The notes: generated from the sequence alone by a model not told the origin. Shown: positions 18,440 to 27,403, counted from the stretch's first letter. The stretch: 64,000 nucleotides of DNA from Thalassospira tepidiphila MCCC 1A03514 (GCF_001662875.1 NZ_JPVZ01000002.1:434001-498000); one strand, 5' to 3'. Numbers and translations: made by a program.

Positions 18440-18904
18440 ATGGATAATAAAGACCGCGTCGCATTGCCACCTGAACCATTCTGGGAAACCAAGACTCTTG
18501 CTGAAATGACGCAAGCGGAATGGGAATCCCTTTGTGACGGCTGTGGCAAATGTTGCCTGCATAAGCTGCAAGACGAAGAAGACGATTTTGTCTATTACAC
18601 CTCGGTCGCTTGTCGCCTGCTTGATTGTCATACGTGCCGCTGCAAGGACTATCCCAACCGGACCCAGCATGTCCCCGATTGTGTGCAGCTTTCCAAGGAA
18701 AATGTCGAAACCCTGTCCTGGATGCCATCCACATGTGCCTATCGCCTGATGGCAGAGGGAAAACCACTACCCGACTGGCATCCGCTTAAGACAGGTGTCG
18801 CAGACTCGGCCATTATGGCAGGCATGTCCGTGCGCGGCATGGCCATCCCCGAAGACGAAGCCCATCCTGATTTGACACGCTACATCGTGAAGTGGCCTGC
18901 CTGA
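18440..18904 (+). CDS. YcgN family cysteine-cluster protein (UPF0260)
   Basis: 154 aa from ATG 18440 (AGAGAGA upstream). Cys-rich: [12 protein letters not shown], then [16 protein letters not shown] and a later VPDC and STCAYRL, the pattern of the CxxCC-type zinc/iron-binding YcgN family. Function in the family is not established. Longer in-frame starts lack family character. Stands between cobB and the chemoreceptors. Confidence 0.9.
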   Translation: MDNKDRVALPPEPFWETKTLAEMTQAEWESLCDGCGKCCLHKLQDEEDDFVYYTSVACRLLDCHTCRCKDYPNRTQHVPDCVQLSKENVETLSWMPSTCAYRLMAEGKPLPDWHPLKTGVADSAIMAGMSVRGMAIPEDEAHPDLTRYIVKWPA

Positions 18905-19013
18905 TTGTGAACTGTGGATAATTACGCCACAGAGATCAGCAACCTTCCTTGCAATAAACATCCCGCTTTACCACCTGAATGAAATCATAGGTTGAAAGGT
19001 TCAGGGGGCAGTG

Positions 19014-20489
19014 ATGTTTGGCAGCAATGCTGGTGATAAAGAAAAAGCCCAGATTTACGAGGCATTGAATCGGTCTATGGCTGTTATTGAGTTCAACATG
19101 GACGGGACCATCGTCAGGGCCAATGAGAACTTTCTAGAGACGATGGGATATGAGCTTGATGAGATTGTAGGCCAGCATCACCGTATGTTTATGCCGTCGG
19201 ATTTTAACAAGGCAGAATATGAAGCGTTTTGGGAAGAGCTTCGTTCTGGCAAGTTCGTTTCTGGCGCAATGGCCAGAAGGAAAAAAAACGGCCAGATGAT
19301 TTGGCTTGAAGCAAGCTACAACCCAGTTCTCGATCGCAATGGCAAACCCAAGAAAGTCGTCAAACTCGCTTCTGACATCACAGAGCGTCGTGTCGAGCGG
19401 GCAATGTGGCAAAGTGTTTTTCGCGCCATCGAGAAATCACAGGCGACGATCGAGTTTGAGCTTGATGGCACCATTATTTCCGCAAACCAGATGTTTTTGG
19501 ATGTGATGGGCTACACGCTTGACGAAATTAAAGGTAAGCATCACAGCATTTTTGTCGAACCTTCTTACCGGGACTCCAAAGAATACAAGGATTTTTGGAA
19601 AGCCCTTAATGCCGGTGAATTCAATTCCGGCGAGTTTAAACGCGTGGGCAAAGGCGGCAAGGAAGTATGGATCTCCGCTTCCTACAATCCGGTTCTTGAT
19701 CCGGTGGGGCGCCCGTTCAAGGTCGTGAAGTTTGCAACCGACATTACCGCACAAACCAAGCTTTTGCTGGATCTGAAAAAGATCATCGATACGAACTTCA
19801 GCGAAATCGACGGCAACCTGGGTGAGCTCAACAGTTCCGCAGACCAGAGTGTTTCCATGTCTGAAGAAACATCAAACACGGTCCAGACAGTCTCTGCCAG
19901 TGCCGAACAGATGGCGGCTTCCATCGCTGAGATTTCACAAAGCATGAGCCAGTCGCGCTCAGAGACTGAACGGGCTTTTGCCGAAACGGTTACGGCCAAT
20001 GATTCAACCCAGCGCATGGCGCAGGTTGTTGATGCCATGGGAAATATTGTTGAAGTCATCCGCAATATCGCTGGTCAGATCAATTTGCTGGCACTGAATG
20101 CAACAATTGAAAGTGCGCGCGCAGGTGATGCGGGCAAAGGTTTTGCCGTTGTTGCCAATGAGGTCAAAAACCTCGCCAACCAAGCTGCCAAGGCGACAGA
20201 GGATATATCCGAGGAGATTTCAGGTATTCAGGCCATTTCAGGCGAGGTTGTCGGTGCGCTTGAAACCATTCAAAGGGCGGTTCAAACGGTACGTGACGGC
20301 GTAACCAGTATTTCGTCCGCCGTCGAAGAGCAAAGTGCCGTCACTAACGGTGTGACCAATAATATGCGCATCATGGCGTCTTCCGTGGAAGGATTGACCA
20401 GTAATCTGGAAACCATTCGGATTTCAACATCCCGCGTGGCTGATTCAGTTAAAAAGACCCGCGAAGCTGCATCTGTTCTTGCCAAATAA
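19014..20489 (+). CDS. Soluble chemoreceptor, PAS-PAS-MCP (BdlA-like), first copy
   Basis: 491 aa without membrane segments. Two PAS domains (about residues 14-115 and 135-237), each ending in a DITxxx linker, followed by a methyl-accepting signalling domain (about 275-490) with the conserved hairpin tip [19 protein letters not shown] and [13 protein letters not shown]. The architecture is that of cytoplasmic energy- or biofilm-dispersal receptors such as BdlA; ligand (haem, flavin or none) is not evident. Start at ATG 19014, five bases after GGGGG at 19004-19008; a GTG at 19011 is too close to that site. A close paralogue follows 660 bases downstream. Confidence 0.9.
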   Translation: MFGSNAGDKEKAQIYEALNRSMAVIEFNMDGTIVRANENFLETMGYELDEIVGQHHRMFMPSDFNKAEYEAFWEELRSGKFVSGAMARRKKNGQMIWLEASYNPVLDRNGKPKKVVKLASDITERRVERAMWQSVFRAIEKSQATIEFELDGTIISANQMFLDVMGYTLDEIKGKHHSIFVEPSYRDSKEYKDFWKALNAGEFNSGEFKRVGKGGKEVWISASYNPVLDPVGRPFKVVKFATDITAQTKLLLDLKKIIDTNFSEIDGNLGELNSSADQSVSMSEETSNTVQTVSASAEQMAASIAEISQSMSQSRSETERAFAETVTANDSTQRMAQVVDAMGNIVEVIRNIAGQINLLALNATIESARAGDAGKGFAVVANEVKNLANQAAKATEDISEEISGIQAISGEVVGALETIQRAVQTVRDGVTSISSAVEEQSAVTNGVTNNMRIMASSVEGLTSNLETIRISTSRVADSVKKTREAASVLAK

Positions 20490-20552
20490 CGAGATTAAAA
20501 TTGGTTGAAAGCTTCCTGACCTGCCGTCGTGCACACGAAATGGGCGAATATG

Positions 20553-20580
20553 ACCCTTTGTTGTAGCTATACCAAAGGGT
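20553..20580 (+). terminator. Possible terminator of first chemoreceptor
   Basis: ACCCTTTG and CAAAGGGT form an exact 8-bp stem with a 12-base loop 64 bases after the stop codon, but no clear T run follows, so termination would be inefficient or factor-assisted. Confidence 0.4.
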
Positions 20581-20664
20581 TGGAATCATTCGATAGCAAA
20601 AATATTTTGGTGAAAGGGATGTGACGTTCCGATGGCGCCTGCGAAAATCTTTAAATTCTAATAA

Positions 20665-20688
20665 TTGTAATAGTACATTGTATTACAA
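20665..20688. promoter_or_regulatory. AT-rich 24-base palindrome, operator-like
   Basis: TTGTAATA (20665-20672), an 8-base spacer and TATTACAA (20681-20688): a perfect two-fold site of the size bound by dimeric regulators, in the spacer upstream of the second chemoreceptor. Confidence 0.45.
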
Positions 20689-20850
20689 GTTTAATTTTAA
20701 AATCATTCCCGCGTTTCTACCAGAATTTATTATCCAAAGTTGTTTTACTCAGGGCGAATAAACAATTTGTCTTGCCTCAGCCAAAAGTATATGGTTGGGT
20801 ATGAATGATCATATGTTCAAAGTGGGATCAATTATTCAAAGGCAGAGATA

Positions 20851-20907
20851 TTTCAAACTTCGGCCGGTATGGCTGAGAGCCTAGCGTACCCGATGCAAAG
20901 TTTGAAA
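20851..20907 (+). ncRNA. Nested leader hairpin of unknown class
   Basis: TTTCAAACTT (20851-20860) pairs exactly with AAGTTTGAAA (20898-20907). Inside, GGTA/TACC (20866-20869, 20887-20890) encloses GGCT/AGCC (20871-20874, 20878-20881) with a GAG loop. The stacked arrangement suggests a folded RNA element in the leader of the second receptor. I could not match it to a known riboswitch. Confidence 0.4.
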
Positions 20908-21151
20908 AACTGCAAGAAATTCCGAACAACTGACTCATCAAATGCAAGCCGTTTGAAAACCGGGAATGATCTGTGTTGAAGATCTTACCGTATCCTCTCG
21001 CATGAGAAGTGAACGCACTTAGGACTAGGTTTGATCATGCATGTGTATGAGAGACTGGTTCACGCGTTCATAATTACGACCAAACGGTCAATAACCCCGC
21101 GAGGCTGACGGGAATTAACGGGATAAACCCGTTTACGCAAAGGGTATAAAA

Positions 21152-22642
21152 GTGGGTATTGGATTTTTTAAGGGTGAGTCCGAGGCGCGTAATGAACAAC
21201 AAGTCACCGCTGCGCTCGGTCGCTCAATGGCACGCATCGAATTCAACGCGGAAGGCAAGATCCTCTCGCTGAATGAAAACTTCGAAAAGACGATGGGCTA
21301 CAAGGCCAGCGATCTTGTCGGCAAACATCACTCTTTGTTTGTCCCCGAAGAGCTCATCAGTTCGGCAGATTACAAAAATTTCTGGAAGAGACTGGCGTCA
21401 GGCGAGTTTCTGACCGGGGCCTTCCCGCGCAAACGTCGTGACGGATCGTTGATTTGGCTTGAAGCCACATACAACCCGATCCTCGACGCGAAGGGCAATG
21501 TAACCAAAGTCGTGAAGTTTGCGACCGACATCACCGAACGTCGCAACGAACGTGCGTTGCTGCAAAGCGTGTTTGATGCGATCAGCACCTCGCAGGCGGT
21601 GATTGAGTTCAATCTGGATGGCGCGATTCTGACCGCCAATGAAAACTTCCTGTCTGTGCTGGGCTACAGCCTAGATGAAATCAAGGGCAAGCATCACAGC
21701 ATGTTCTTGCCGGAAGATCAGAAAAATTCGTCAGAGTACCGGGCGTTTTGGCAAAGCCTGAACCAGGGAAAATTCCAGGCCGGTCAGTTCGCCCGTGTGG
21801 GTAAGAACGGCAAGCAAGTCTGGATCGAAGCAACCTATAACCCGGTTCTTGATGCTGTTGGCAAACCGATCAAGGTGATCAAGTTTGCCACCGATATCAC
21901 CGAAAAAACCAAGCTTCTGATCGACCTTAAAAAAATGATCGACGGTAACTTTACCGAGATCGACAACAATATCACCGAGCTTAACACGCGCACGGTTCAA
22001 AGCGTTGATGCGTCGACCAATACGATGGAACTGACCCGTAACGTTGCGGCCAGCACCGAACAGATGGCAGCCTCGATTGCCGAGATTTCCCAAAGCATGG
22101 CCCAGTCACAGGGCGCAACCGAGCGCGCCTATGAGCAGACCAACACCGCCAACGAAATGACCCAGCGCATGACAGGCGTGGTTGACGAGATGGGCAATAT
22201 CGTTGAAGTCATTCGCAATATTGCCGGGCAGATCAACCTGTTGGCGCTGAACGCGACGATTGAAAGTGCCCGTGCAGGTGAAGCTGGCAAAGGGTTTGCC
22301 GTTGTTGCCAACGAGGTCAAGAACCTTGCCAATCAGGCGGCACGTGCCACCGAAGACATCACCCAGGAAATTACCGGTATTCAGGAAATTTCCGCCGAGG
22401 TCGCCGGTGCTTTGGAGACCATCCGTGGTTCGGTTGAAACTGTCCGTAACGATGTCACCAACATCTCTTCGGCGGTGACAGAGCAAACGGCGGTTACCGA
22501 AAATGTCAGCACCAGCGTGCGCGACATGGCCCGGTCTGTCGAAAACATGTCAGATAACCTTGCCGCCATTCGCACGACGACCGATACGGTCGCGTCCTCC
22601 GTACAGCGCACGCGCGAAGCGGCCGAAGTGCTGACGCGCTAA
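21152..22642 (+). CDS. Soluble chemoreceptor, PAS-PAS-MCP (BdlA-like), second copy
   Basis: 496 aa, the same PAS-PAS-signalling layout as the receptor upstream and clearly paralogous: GKHHSMF and [16 protein letters not shown] in PAS2, and [20 protein letters not shown] in the signalling tip. No membrane segments. GTG start at 21152 with AAGGG upstream. The PAS halves differ more than the signalling halves, as expected if the copies sense different signals but use the same CheA/CheW array. It has its own long leader and a strong terminator, so it is expressed separately. Confidence 0.9.
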   Translation: MGIGFFKGESEARNEQQVTAALGRSMARIEFNAEGKILSLNENFEKTMGYKASDLVGKHHSLFVPEELISSADYKNFWKRLASGEFLTGAFPRKRRDGSLIWLEATYNPILDAKGNVTKVVKFATDITERRNERALLQSVFDAISTSQAVIEFNLDGAILTANENFLSVLGYSLDEIKGKHHSMFLPEDQKNSSEYRAFWQSLNQGKFQAGQFARVGKNGKQVWIEATYNPVLDAVGKPIKVIKFATDITEKTKLLIDLKKMIDGNFTEIDNNITELNTRTVQSVDASTNTMELTRNVAASTEQMAASIAEISQSMAQSQGATERAYEQTNTANEMTQRMTGVVDEMGNIVEVIRNIAGQINLLALNATIESARAGEAGKGFAVVANEVKNLANQAARATEDITQEITGIQEISAEVAGALETIRGSVETVRNDVTNISSAVTEQTAVTENVSTSVRDMARSVENMSDNLAAIRTTTDTVASSVQRTREAAEVLTR

Positions 22643-22677
22643 TCAAGGCCGAATTCTTCGATCGAAAGCTGCCATTG

Positions 22678-22707
22678 AAAGGGCGGAGCCGTAAGGCTCC
22701 GCCCTTT
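22678..22707 (+). terminator. Rho-independent terminator
   Basis: AAAGGGCGGAGCC pairs perfectly with GGCTCCGCCCTTT around a GTAA loop and is followed by T; ends the second chemoreceptor gene. Confidence 0.92.
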
Positions 22708-22855
22708 TGTCATGGAATATGACAGTTTGAAGATGATCAAGCTATCCTGCGGGGTACCACTTGCCTTAAGCAAGGGGAAGTCACAAGAATGTCGGCTTGA
22801 GGCACTTGGAGCTGATATACTCCGGGCTTGCAGGGGAAATACGGGGCGATAAGGA

Positions 22856-23608
22856 ATGAACAGCGATCATCTGCGCATTGATGTTCTTGGTGTGGGCGAG
22901 GCCTTCGATCCGAACTTTGAAAATTCGTCGGTCGTGGTGTCTGCGGGCGACTTTCGCCTCTTGATCGATTGCGGGGCAACGGCGGCCGGGCGGCTGATGG
23001 CCAAGTTTCCCGATCCGGATGCGATTGATGCGATCTATTTCACCCACATGCATCCCGATCATGTTTTCGGTCTTGTGCCGGTCATGCTGAACTGGCGCGA
23101 TGATGGCCGTTCAAAGCCGTTGCGCATTCTGTGCAGCCCGCAATTGCGCACGCATCTTGAAAAACTGATGGAGCTCGGCTTTACCGGACTTGGATCAGCC
23201 TGGCCGTTTACCATCATCTGGCATTCGATTGCCGAGACAAATTCAATTGGTCCGTTTGAATGCCGTTTCGCGCGGTCCGATCACAGTGTGCAGAATCACT
23301 CGATCCTGTTGCGCTACGCGGACAAGGGGTTTGCCTATTCCGGTGATGGCAATGTAACAGCAGAAACCGCCGCCCTGTTTACGGGTGCGGATCTGGTGTT
23401 TCAGGAAACCTATCTGATCAAGCATGATCCGCAACATGCCTCCCATTGTGATCTGGAAACGGTTTTGAAACTGGCATCCGACATGCCCGGCGCGCGATTC
23501 TGGCTTTATCACATCAAACGCAATGTGCGTGCGGAAATGGCCCAGATGCTGCGTGGGAACGAGCAGGTCCGCATCGCCGCACCCGGCGAAGTCATCGAAA
23601 TCCGCTAG
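22856..23608 (+). CDS. MBL-fold metallohydrolase (RNase Z-like subgroup)
   Basis: 250 aa with the metallo-beta-lactamase zinc motif THMHPDH (His64, His66, Asp68, His69), later ligands in SDHSVQNH and YSGDGN (Asp), and a final YHIKR histidine. The group includes RNase Z-like and AHL/phosphonate hydrolases; which substrate is cut cannot be read here. Start 22856 follows AAGG. Convergent with the hydrolase on the minus strand, 22 bases apart. Confidence 0.88.
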   Translation: MNSDHLRIDVLGVGEAFDPNFENSSVVVSAGDFRLLIDCGATAAGRLMAKFPDPDAIDAIYFTHMHPDHVFGLVPVMLNWRDDGRSKPLRILCSPQLRTHLEKLMELGFTGLGSAWPFTIIWHSIAETNSIGPFECRFARSDHSVQNHSILLRYADKGFAYSGDGNVTAETAALFTGADLVFQETYLIKHDPQHASHCDLETVLKLASDMPGARFWLYHIKRNVRAEMAQMLRGNEQVRIAAPGEVIEIR

Positions 23609-23630
23609 ACCATATCTGAGAGCACCTTAT

Positions 23631-24467
23631 TTATTCGGGCATGCTTTCCTTCAGGCAATAAAGCACCTCATAGGGCGCTGTAAGTTGTGGCAGGTGCCCG
23701 TATGAATCGATGATGTGTAACGTGCTGTTGGCAAGTTTAGCATTCAAATAATGACCAACTTCCAGCGGTACGGCAGGATCTCGTGCGGGTTGAATGATTG
23801 TGGTTGGGATAGTAATTTTTGGCAGGATATCGCGGAAGTCAGACTGAAAAATGAACCGTGCTATCTTTAGTGCGGTTTGGGTTGGCATGGCCAGAAGGCC
23901 GGACGCAAATTCACGAACGAACAGAGGAAATTCGTCGCCGACAATCACCGGGGCAAACCCGTTTGCCCAATCTTCGTAACCTGCTTCCATTGCGCCAAAA
24001 AGACCATCAAGATCATTTTGCGAGAAACCGCCGTGATAGTCACCTTCATTGAGATAGCGTGGTGAAGGCGCAATCATGGAAATATGATCAAATATCTCGG
24101 GGCGTTCGCAGGCCGCGATCAAGGCAACCATACCGCTCACGGAATGCGTCAGTATTTTTGCAGATGAAATGCCTTGTTCATCAAGGATCGCTATCAGATC
24201 ATCGGCAAAAGCGGTAATGGATGTATGTCTTCCGTCTTCGAATGTTGCCCTGCTGTTCGGGCCTGCCCCTGCAAGGTCATACACCCCGATATCGTAATGT
24301 TTGAGAAGGTCTGGCAACAACAGTCGCCAACTACGATGATCGGTCCCGAACCCGTGCGACAGCACCATCAAAGGGGCATCCGCGCGCCCGCGAGCATTGC
24401 GGATCAGGCGCCAGTTATGCAGCTCTGACAGTGTTTTCGATGCTTTCTCGTTCGACGTGTCGGTCAA
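23631..24467 (-). CDS. RsbQ/KAI2-like alpha/beta hydrolase
   Basis: 278 aa in the family of Bacillus RsbQ and plant karrikin/strigolactone receptors KAI2/D14. Blocks: LSHGFGTDHRSW, YDLAGAGPNS, IAPSPRYLNEGDYHGGF, FQSDFRDILP. Catalytic triad positions: Ser109 (THSVSG), Asp230 (PARDPAVP), His258 (YGHLPQL). I place the start at the TTG 24467, ten bases after GGAGG (24478-24482): the upstream in-frame ATG at 24530 lies before a strong terminator hairpin (24493-24521) that must end the preceding transcript. RsbQ normally pairs with an RsbP phosphatase; none is next to it. Confidence 0.85.
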   Translation of the reverse strand: MTDTSNEKASKTLSELHNWRLIRNARGRADAPLMVLSHGFGTDHRSWRLLLPDLLKHYDIGVYDLAGAGPNSRATFEDGRHTSITAFADDLIAILDEQGISSAKILTHSVSGMVALIAACERPEIFDHISMIAPSPRYLNEGDYHGGFSQNDLDGLFGAMEAGYEDWANGFAPVIVGDEFPLFVREFASGLLAMPTQTALKIARFIFQSDFRDILPKITIPTTIIQPARDPAVPLEVGHYLNAKLANSTLHIIDSYGHLPQLTAPYEVLYCLKESMPE

Positions 24468-24492
24468 CTTGGTCAAACCTCCGAATGAACTG

Positions 24493-24521
24493 AAAAAAAG
24501 TACCCGGCGGGCCGGGTACTT
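24493..24521 (-). terminator. Rho-independent terminator of the hsp20-DUF1150 operon
   Basis: AAGTACCCGGC and GCCGGGTACTT (24498-24508 with 24511-24521) form a perfect stem, followed on the minus strand by seven T residues, just after the stop of the DUF1150 gene. Confidence 0.9.
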
Positions 24522-24548
24522 CAAAAGCATCTTAGCATTGTAGGCGAC

Positions 24549-24815
24549 TTAGTGAACCGCGCGTGGCTCCATGTCGTGCTGGCGGATGGCTGCATCCGCG
24601 ACGGCATGGTTTTCGAACGACGCGATATGGGTACCGTCGGCGGTGAAGACGCCATAGACCAGTTCGTCACTGTCGTTCTCTGTGTTGGGAACCGGACGCA
24701 CATAGGCAAAATCATGAATACCCAACAGGGCGAAGTCACCGTTTGACAGAAGACCGGTATCCTGGCCGATCCGCTGATCGCTTTCGGTATCGTGGTTATT
24801 TGTTCGATTTGTCAT
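24549..24815 (-). CDS. DUF1150 family small protein
   Basis: 88 aa. The pattern LLGIHDFAYVRPV, YGVFTADGTHIASF and the C-terminal AIRQHDMEPRAVH matches the DUF1150 proteins found beside small heat-shock genes in alphaproteobacteria. ATG 24815 has AGGAG eight bases upstream; a GTG at 24824 overlaps that site. The 16-base gap to the hsp20 stop indicates one transcript. Function is unknown; induction with hsp20 suggests a stress role. Confidence 0.9.
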   Translation of the reverse strand: MTNRTNNHDTESDQRIGQDTGLLSNGDFALLGIHDFAYVRPVPNTENDSDELVYGVFTADGTHIASFENHAVADAAIRQHDMEPRAVH

Positions 24816-24831
24816 TTGAACCACTCCTTGG

Positions 24832-25329
24832 TTAGGCTTTGCCGTCTATTTGATCAGCATTGCTATCCTCGTCCTCGACATTCATGTCGATGGTTTTTGA
24901 CGGCACAGCTTTTTTCTTGTTCGAGCCAATCGCGATTTCACGAACGACCGGTTCCGGCAAGGGTCTGTTCAGGTCAACATGCAGCAGACCATTATCCAGA
25001 TGGGCACCGACGACTTCGATGCCTTCGGCAAGGACGAAGGAGCGCTGGAACTGTCGTGACGCAATGCCACGATGGATATAAACACGTTCGCTGTCATCGT
25101 CGGTATGTTTGCCGCGAATGATCAGCTGGTTGTCTTCAGTGGTTACCGACAGGTCTTCCTCGGCAAATCCGGCAACTGCGACAGTGATTCGCAGTTTGTT
25201 TTCACCAATCTGTTCGATGTTATAGGGCGGATAGCCCTCGGCCTTGGTTTTCGAGACCTGATCAAGAACGCGTTCGATCTGGTCAAAACCCAAAAGCAAC
25301 GGGCTGTTGAACATTGAAATTCGTGACAT
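24832..25329 (-). CDS. Small heat-shock protein Hsp20 (IbpA-like)
   Basis: 165 aa ATP-independent chaperone of aggregating proteins. MFNSPLLLGFDQIERVLD and GYPPYNIE are the N-terminal blocks of bacterial class A small heat-shock proteins; the alpha-crystallin domain spans about residues 37-130 (GFAEEDLSVTTEDNQLIIRG, RGIASRQFQRSFVLAEGIEV), ending with the LNRPLPE anchor and an acidic tail. Start 25329 follows a very strong GGAGGAGG site, which a hairpin can mask (25336-25358). First gene of the operon with DUF1150. Confidence 0.95.
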   Translation of the reverse strand: MSRISMFNSPLLLGFDQIERVLDQVSKTKAEGYPPYNIEQIGENKLRITVAVAGFAEEDLSVTTEDNQLIIRGKHTDDDSERVYIHRGIASRQFQRSFVLAEGIEVVGAHLDNGLLHVDLNRPLPEPVVREIAIGSNKKKAVPSKTIDMNVEDEDSNADQIDGKA

Positions 25330-25335
25330 TTGCAG

Positions 25336-25358
25336 CACCTCCTCCATCAGAGCGAGTG
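25336..25358 (-). promoter_or_regulatory. Candidate RNA thermometer hairpin over the hsp20 ribosome site
   Basis: Read on the minus strand, CACTCGCTCT (25358-25349) faces GGAGGAGGTG (25345-25336) across a GAT loop. Eight of ten positions pair (two as G-U), interrupted by adjacent C-A and G-G mismatches in the middle. An imperfect stem that covers the whole ribosome site is the known design of ROSE-type thermometers, which are common on alphaproteobacterial small heat-shock genes. The assignment is by structure only. Confidence 0.5.
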
Positions 25359-25448
25359 TGGTTGTTTTCAGATCCCACGCATCCTGCGTTTCGGGCATCT
25401 AATTGTTCGACCCGAGGCATTCGGCACCGAACGTTTCATATATTCAAA

Positions 25449-25477
25449 TAAATGTGGTTTTCCCGCCAATAGTCAAG
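25449..25477 (-). promoter_or_regulatory. Candidate promoter of hsp20 operon
   Basis: On the minus strand, CTTGAC (25477-25472) and CATTTA (25454-25449) are spaced by 17 bases. CTTG at -35 suits the alphaproteobacterial heat-shock sigma factor RpoH, though the -10 is degenerate. Confidence 0.4.
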
Positions 25478-25508
25478 CCTTGCCTGCGGCACAGACATAA
25501 GACATCGA

Positions 25509-27179
25509 CTAATTCTTGGTTTGTGTCAGATCTGGCATCGTTTCAAGCGCATAATAGGCAACCGACTGATCCTTGCCGCGCAGCGCAACCTCGTGCATCA
25601 CGGCGTTTTCCGGCAAGGGTATCGGCCCGTGATCAAACAGCGTCTTGGAAATCACCAACGGCACGCCATGCCCCTTGGTCTGGGCTTCAAGGCGGGCGGT
25701 CGTGTTGATCGTATCGCCGATTGCACTGATGTTTTCGCGGCCGGGCGGGCCCATTTCGCCAACGATGGCCTTGCCCATATGGATGCCAATTCCGATGCGC
25801 AACGCATGGGGAAGCTCCGATTTAAGATGCAGGTTAAGGCCTTCGATCCGGCGCAGCATCTCGGCGGCTCCCTCAAAGGCCTGAAGGATGGTGCGCTCGG
25901 TATCGTCACTTTCATGGCCATAAAGCGCCATCAGGCCATCGCCGGTAAACTGGGCGTAATAACCACCTGTGCCACGCAATGCCTCGGTCATCTCGGCAAA
26001 GAACTGGTTGAGGATGAAAAGCACGTCATAGGGCATCTTGCTTTCACCAAGCTTGGTCGAATCGCGCAAGTCGATAAAGATACAAACAACTTGCCTTTCA
26101 CTGCCCGAAAGTCCGCCGGGACGTCGTCCGTCACGCGCGGTGGCGTTCGGCGGCAAAAGTGGTGCGACCGCCAGATCATTATGCGGTCTGATCTGACAGG
26201 CAAGGCGCATGCCCTTGGGCGCCTGAATGCTTTTGAGTGCCGCAGCCTCGATATCGCCGGGAGGGGCAAGGTGATCACTGCCTGATCCACAATGGATCCT
26301 GCACGTCGTGCAGCGCCCGTGCCCGCCGCAAACCGATGCCATCGGAACACCGGCATCGCGCAGCGCCTCAAGCGCTGTGGCACCGGGCGGTACACGCACG
26401 AAACGCCCGTTGGGCAGGCTTAACATCGGTCCGCGCTTGACCCGATCAAAGGTCTGGCGGATCTGGCGCACACCAAAAGGTGCCAGCGCAAGGGCGATGC
26501 TCAGGATCGTGAAGGGCAAAATGGCGTTTTCATAGAAGGTGATGGCGTCCTGATTGACATTGGCGGCATCAATCACCCCAAACACATATTTGCGTCCGCC
26601 TTCCTCTGCGCGGCGGATCACCTCGGCCGCCGCGGCTGAGTAACCGGCAAGAGAAAGTGTCGGGATCAGAATTGCCAGCGTGCCAAGCGTATTGCGCCAT
26701 TTCGGATAGAACGGTTTAACCCGCAGCCAGAAATGAATGCCGATGCAGCCATGCGCCCAGACAACAATCACCGTGATCGCCTGCAAGATGCCCTGATGCG
26801 GAATGAACACGGCCAGATCCAGAAGAACGCGCTCAAACGGTGAATCAACATCAAAGCCCAGATCAATAACCCGGGTCGCGATGATGTGTCTAAACAGAAG
26901 GAACGGAATGCACAGACCAAGGATCATCTGTGCCCATTCCGATTTGCGCAGGCGCAGGGTGCGGCGGCTGGTCAGGCGTGCGGTTGCCAACAAAAAGTGC
27001 GTTATCAGTGACAACACCAACAGGATCTCAAGCGGTGGAAACTGCCAGAGTTCCGTGGTGTATTCCCCGGCCTTTTCCATCAGTTCCGGTGAAACGATGC
27101 CTGCCGTATGGTTCAGCAAATGCGTCAGCACATAGGCAAACATGGTCAGGCCGGAATACAGCCGCAGATTCTGGATCAT
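25509..27179 (-). CDS. Membrane adenylate cyclase with [2Fe-2S] ferredoxin domain
   Basis: 556-residue three-part protein. Residues 1-240 form about five or six membrane segments resembling the cytochrome-b subunit of succinate/fumarate oxidoreductases, with possible haem-ligand histidines (His20, His24, His61, His98, His143, His149). Residues 255-340 are a plant-type ferredoxin domain with Cys284, Cys290, Cys293 and Cys328 in the C-x5-C-x2-C-xn-C order. Residues 365-545 are a class III nucleotide cyclase: metal-binding Asp370 (FIDLRDST) and Asp414 (FTGDG), and the transition-state pair Asn492/Arg496 in GDTINTTARLE. All key residues are present, so it should be active. It would make cAMP in response to redox state or haem ligand; that is inference. 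Own start at ATG 27179. Confidence 0.93.
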   Translation of the reverse strand: MIQNLRLYSGLTMFAYVLTHLLNHTAGIVSPELMEKAGEYTTELWQFPPLEILLVLSLITHFLLATARLTSRRTLRLRKSEWAQMILGLCIPFLLFRHIIATRVIDLGFDVDSPFERVLLDLAVFIPHQGILQAITVIVVWAHGCIGIHFWLRVKPFYPKWRNTLGTLAILIPTLSLAGYSAAAAEVIRRAEEGGRKYVFGVIDAANVNQDAITFYENAILPFTILSIALALAPFGVRQIRQTFDRVKRGPMLSLPNGRFVRVPPGATALEALRDAGVPMASVCGGHGRCTTCRIHCGSGSDHLAPPGDIEAAALKSIQAPKGMRLACQIRPHNDLAVAPLLPPNATARDGRRPGGLSGSERQVVCIFIDLRDSTKLGESKMPYDVLFILNQFFAEMTEALRGTGGYYAQFTGDGLMALYGHESDDTERTILQAFEGAAEMLRRIEGLNLHLKSELPHALRIGIGIHMGKAIVGEMGPPGRENISAIGDTINTTARLEAQTKGHGVPLVISKTLFDHGPIPLPENAVMHEVALRGKDQSVAYYALETMPDLTQTKN

Positions 27180-27335
27180 CGCTTCGGGTGCCTATTCTTC
27201 ATTTGCGCGGTCTCTCGGTGGTCCAAACTTGAACGTCGACATTCTGCGGTCGATCACATCATTTTGCTGCGTCCATGGTTGAACAGGATCATGCAACACC
27301 TTTGGTTGATAAAGTGTTTTGCATCTTCAGGCACG

Positions 27336-27367
27336 AAAAAAGCCACCGGGATTTCCGGTGGCTTTTT
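27336..27367 (-). terminator. Rho-independent terminator, usable on both strands
   Basis: GCCACCGG (27342-27349) pairs with CCGGTGGC (27355-27362), flanked by A and T runs on both sides, just after the GATase stop. Confidence 0.9.
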
Positions 27368-27403
27368 GTGATTCGGTGCGTGATGTCGGTATGATCTGCG
27401 GCC

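Larger units (their letters stand above)
20490..21151. other. Long non-coding spacer between the two chemoreceptors
   Basis: 662 bases without a credible gene. From left: a weak terminator-like hairpin (20553-20580); an AT-rich stretch 20600-20830 with the 8-bp palindrome TTGTAATA/TATTACAA; a nested hairpin 20851-20907; a short stem ATTCC/GGAAT (20919-20923 with 20963-20967); and then the leader of the second receptor with its GTG start. Much of it is probably the promoter and untranslated leader of the second receptor. Confidence 0.6.

Noticed and set aside
18913-18921. Perfect DnaA box (TTATCCACA on the minus strand)
   Set aside because: A single 9-mer is expected about once in every two windows of this size by chance, and no further boxes or AT-rich unwinding region surround it.
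20861-20900. Thiamine or c-di-GMP riboswitch, suggested by GGCTGAGAG, ACCCGATG and GATGCAAAG fragments
   Set aside because: The remaining conserved segments of both classes are missing or in the wrong order, so the similarity is only local.
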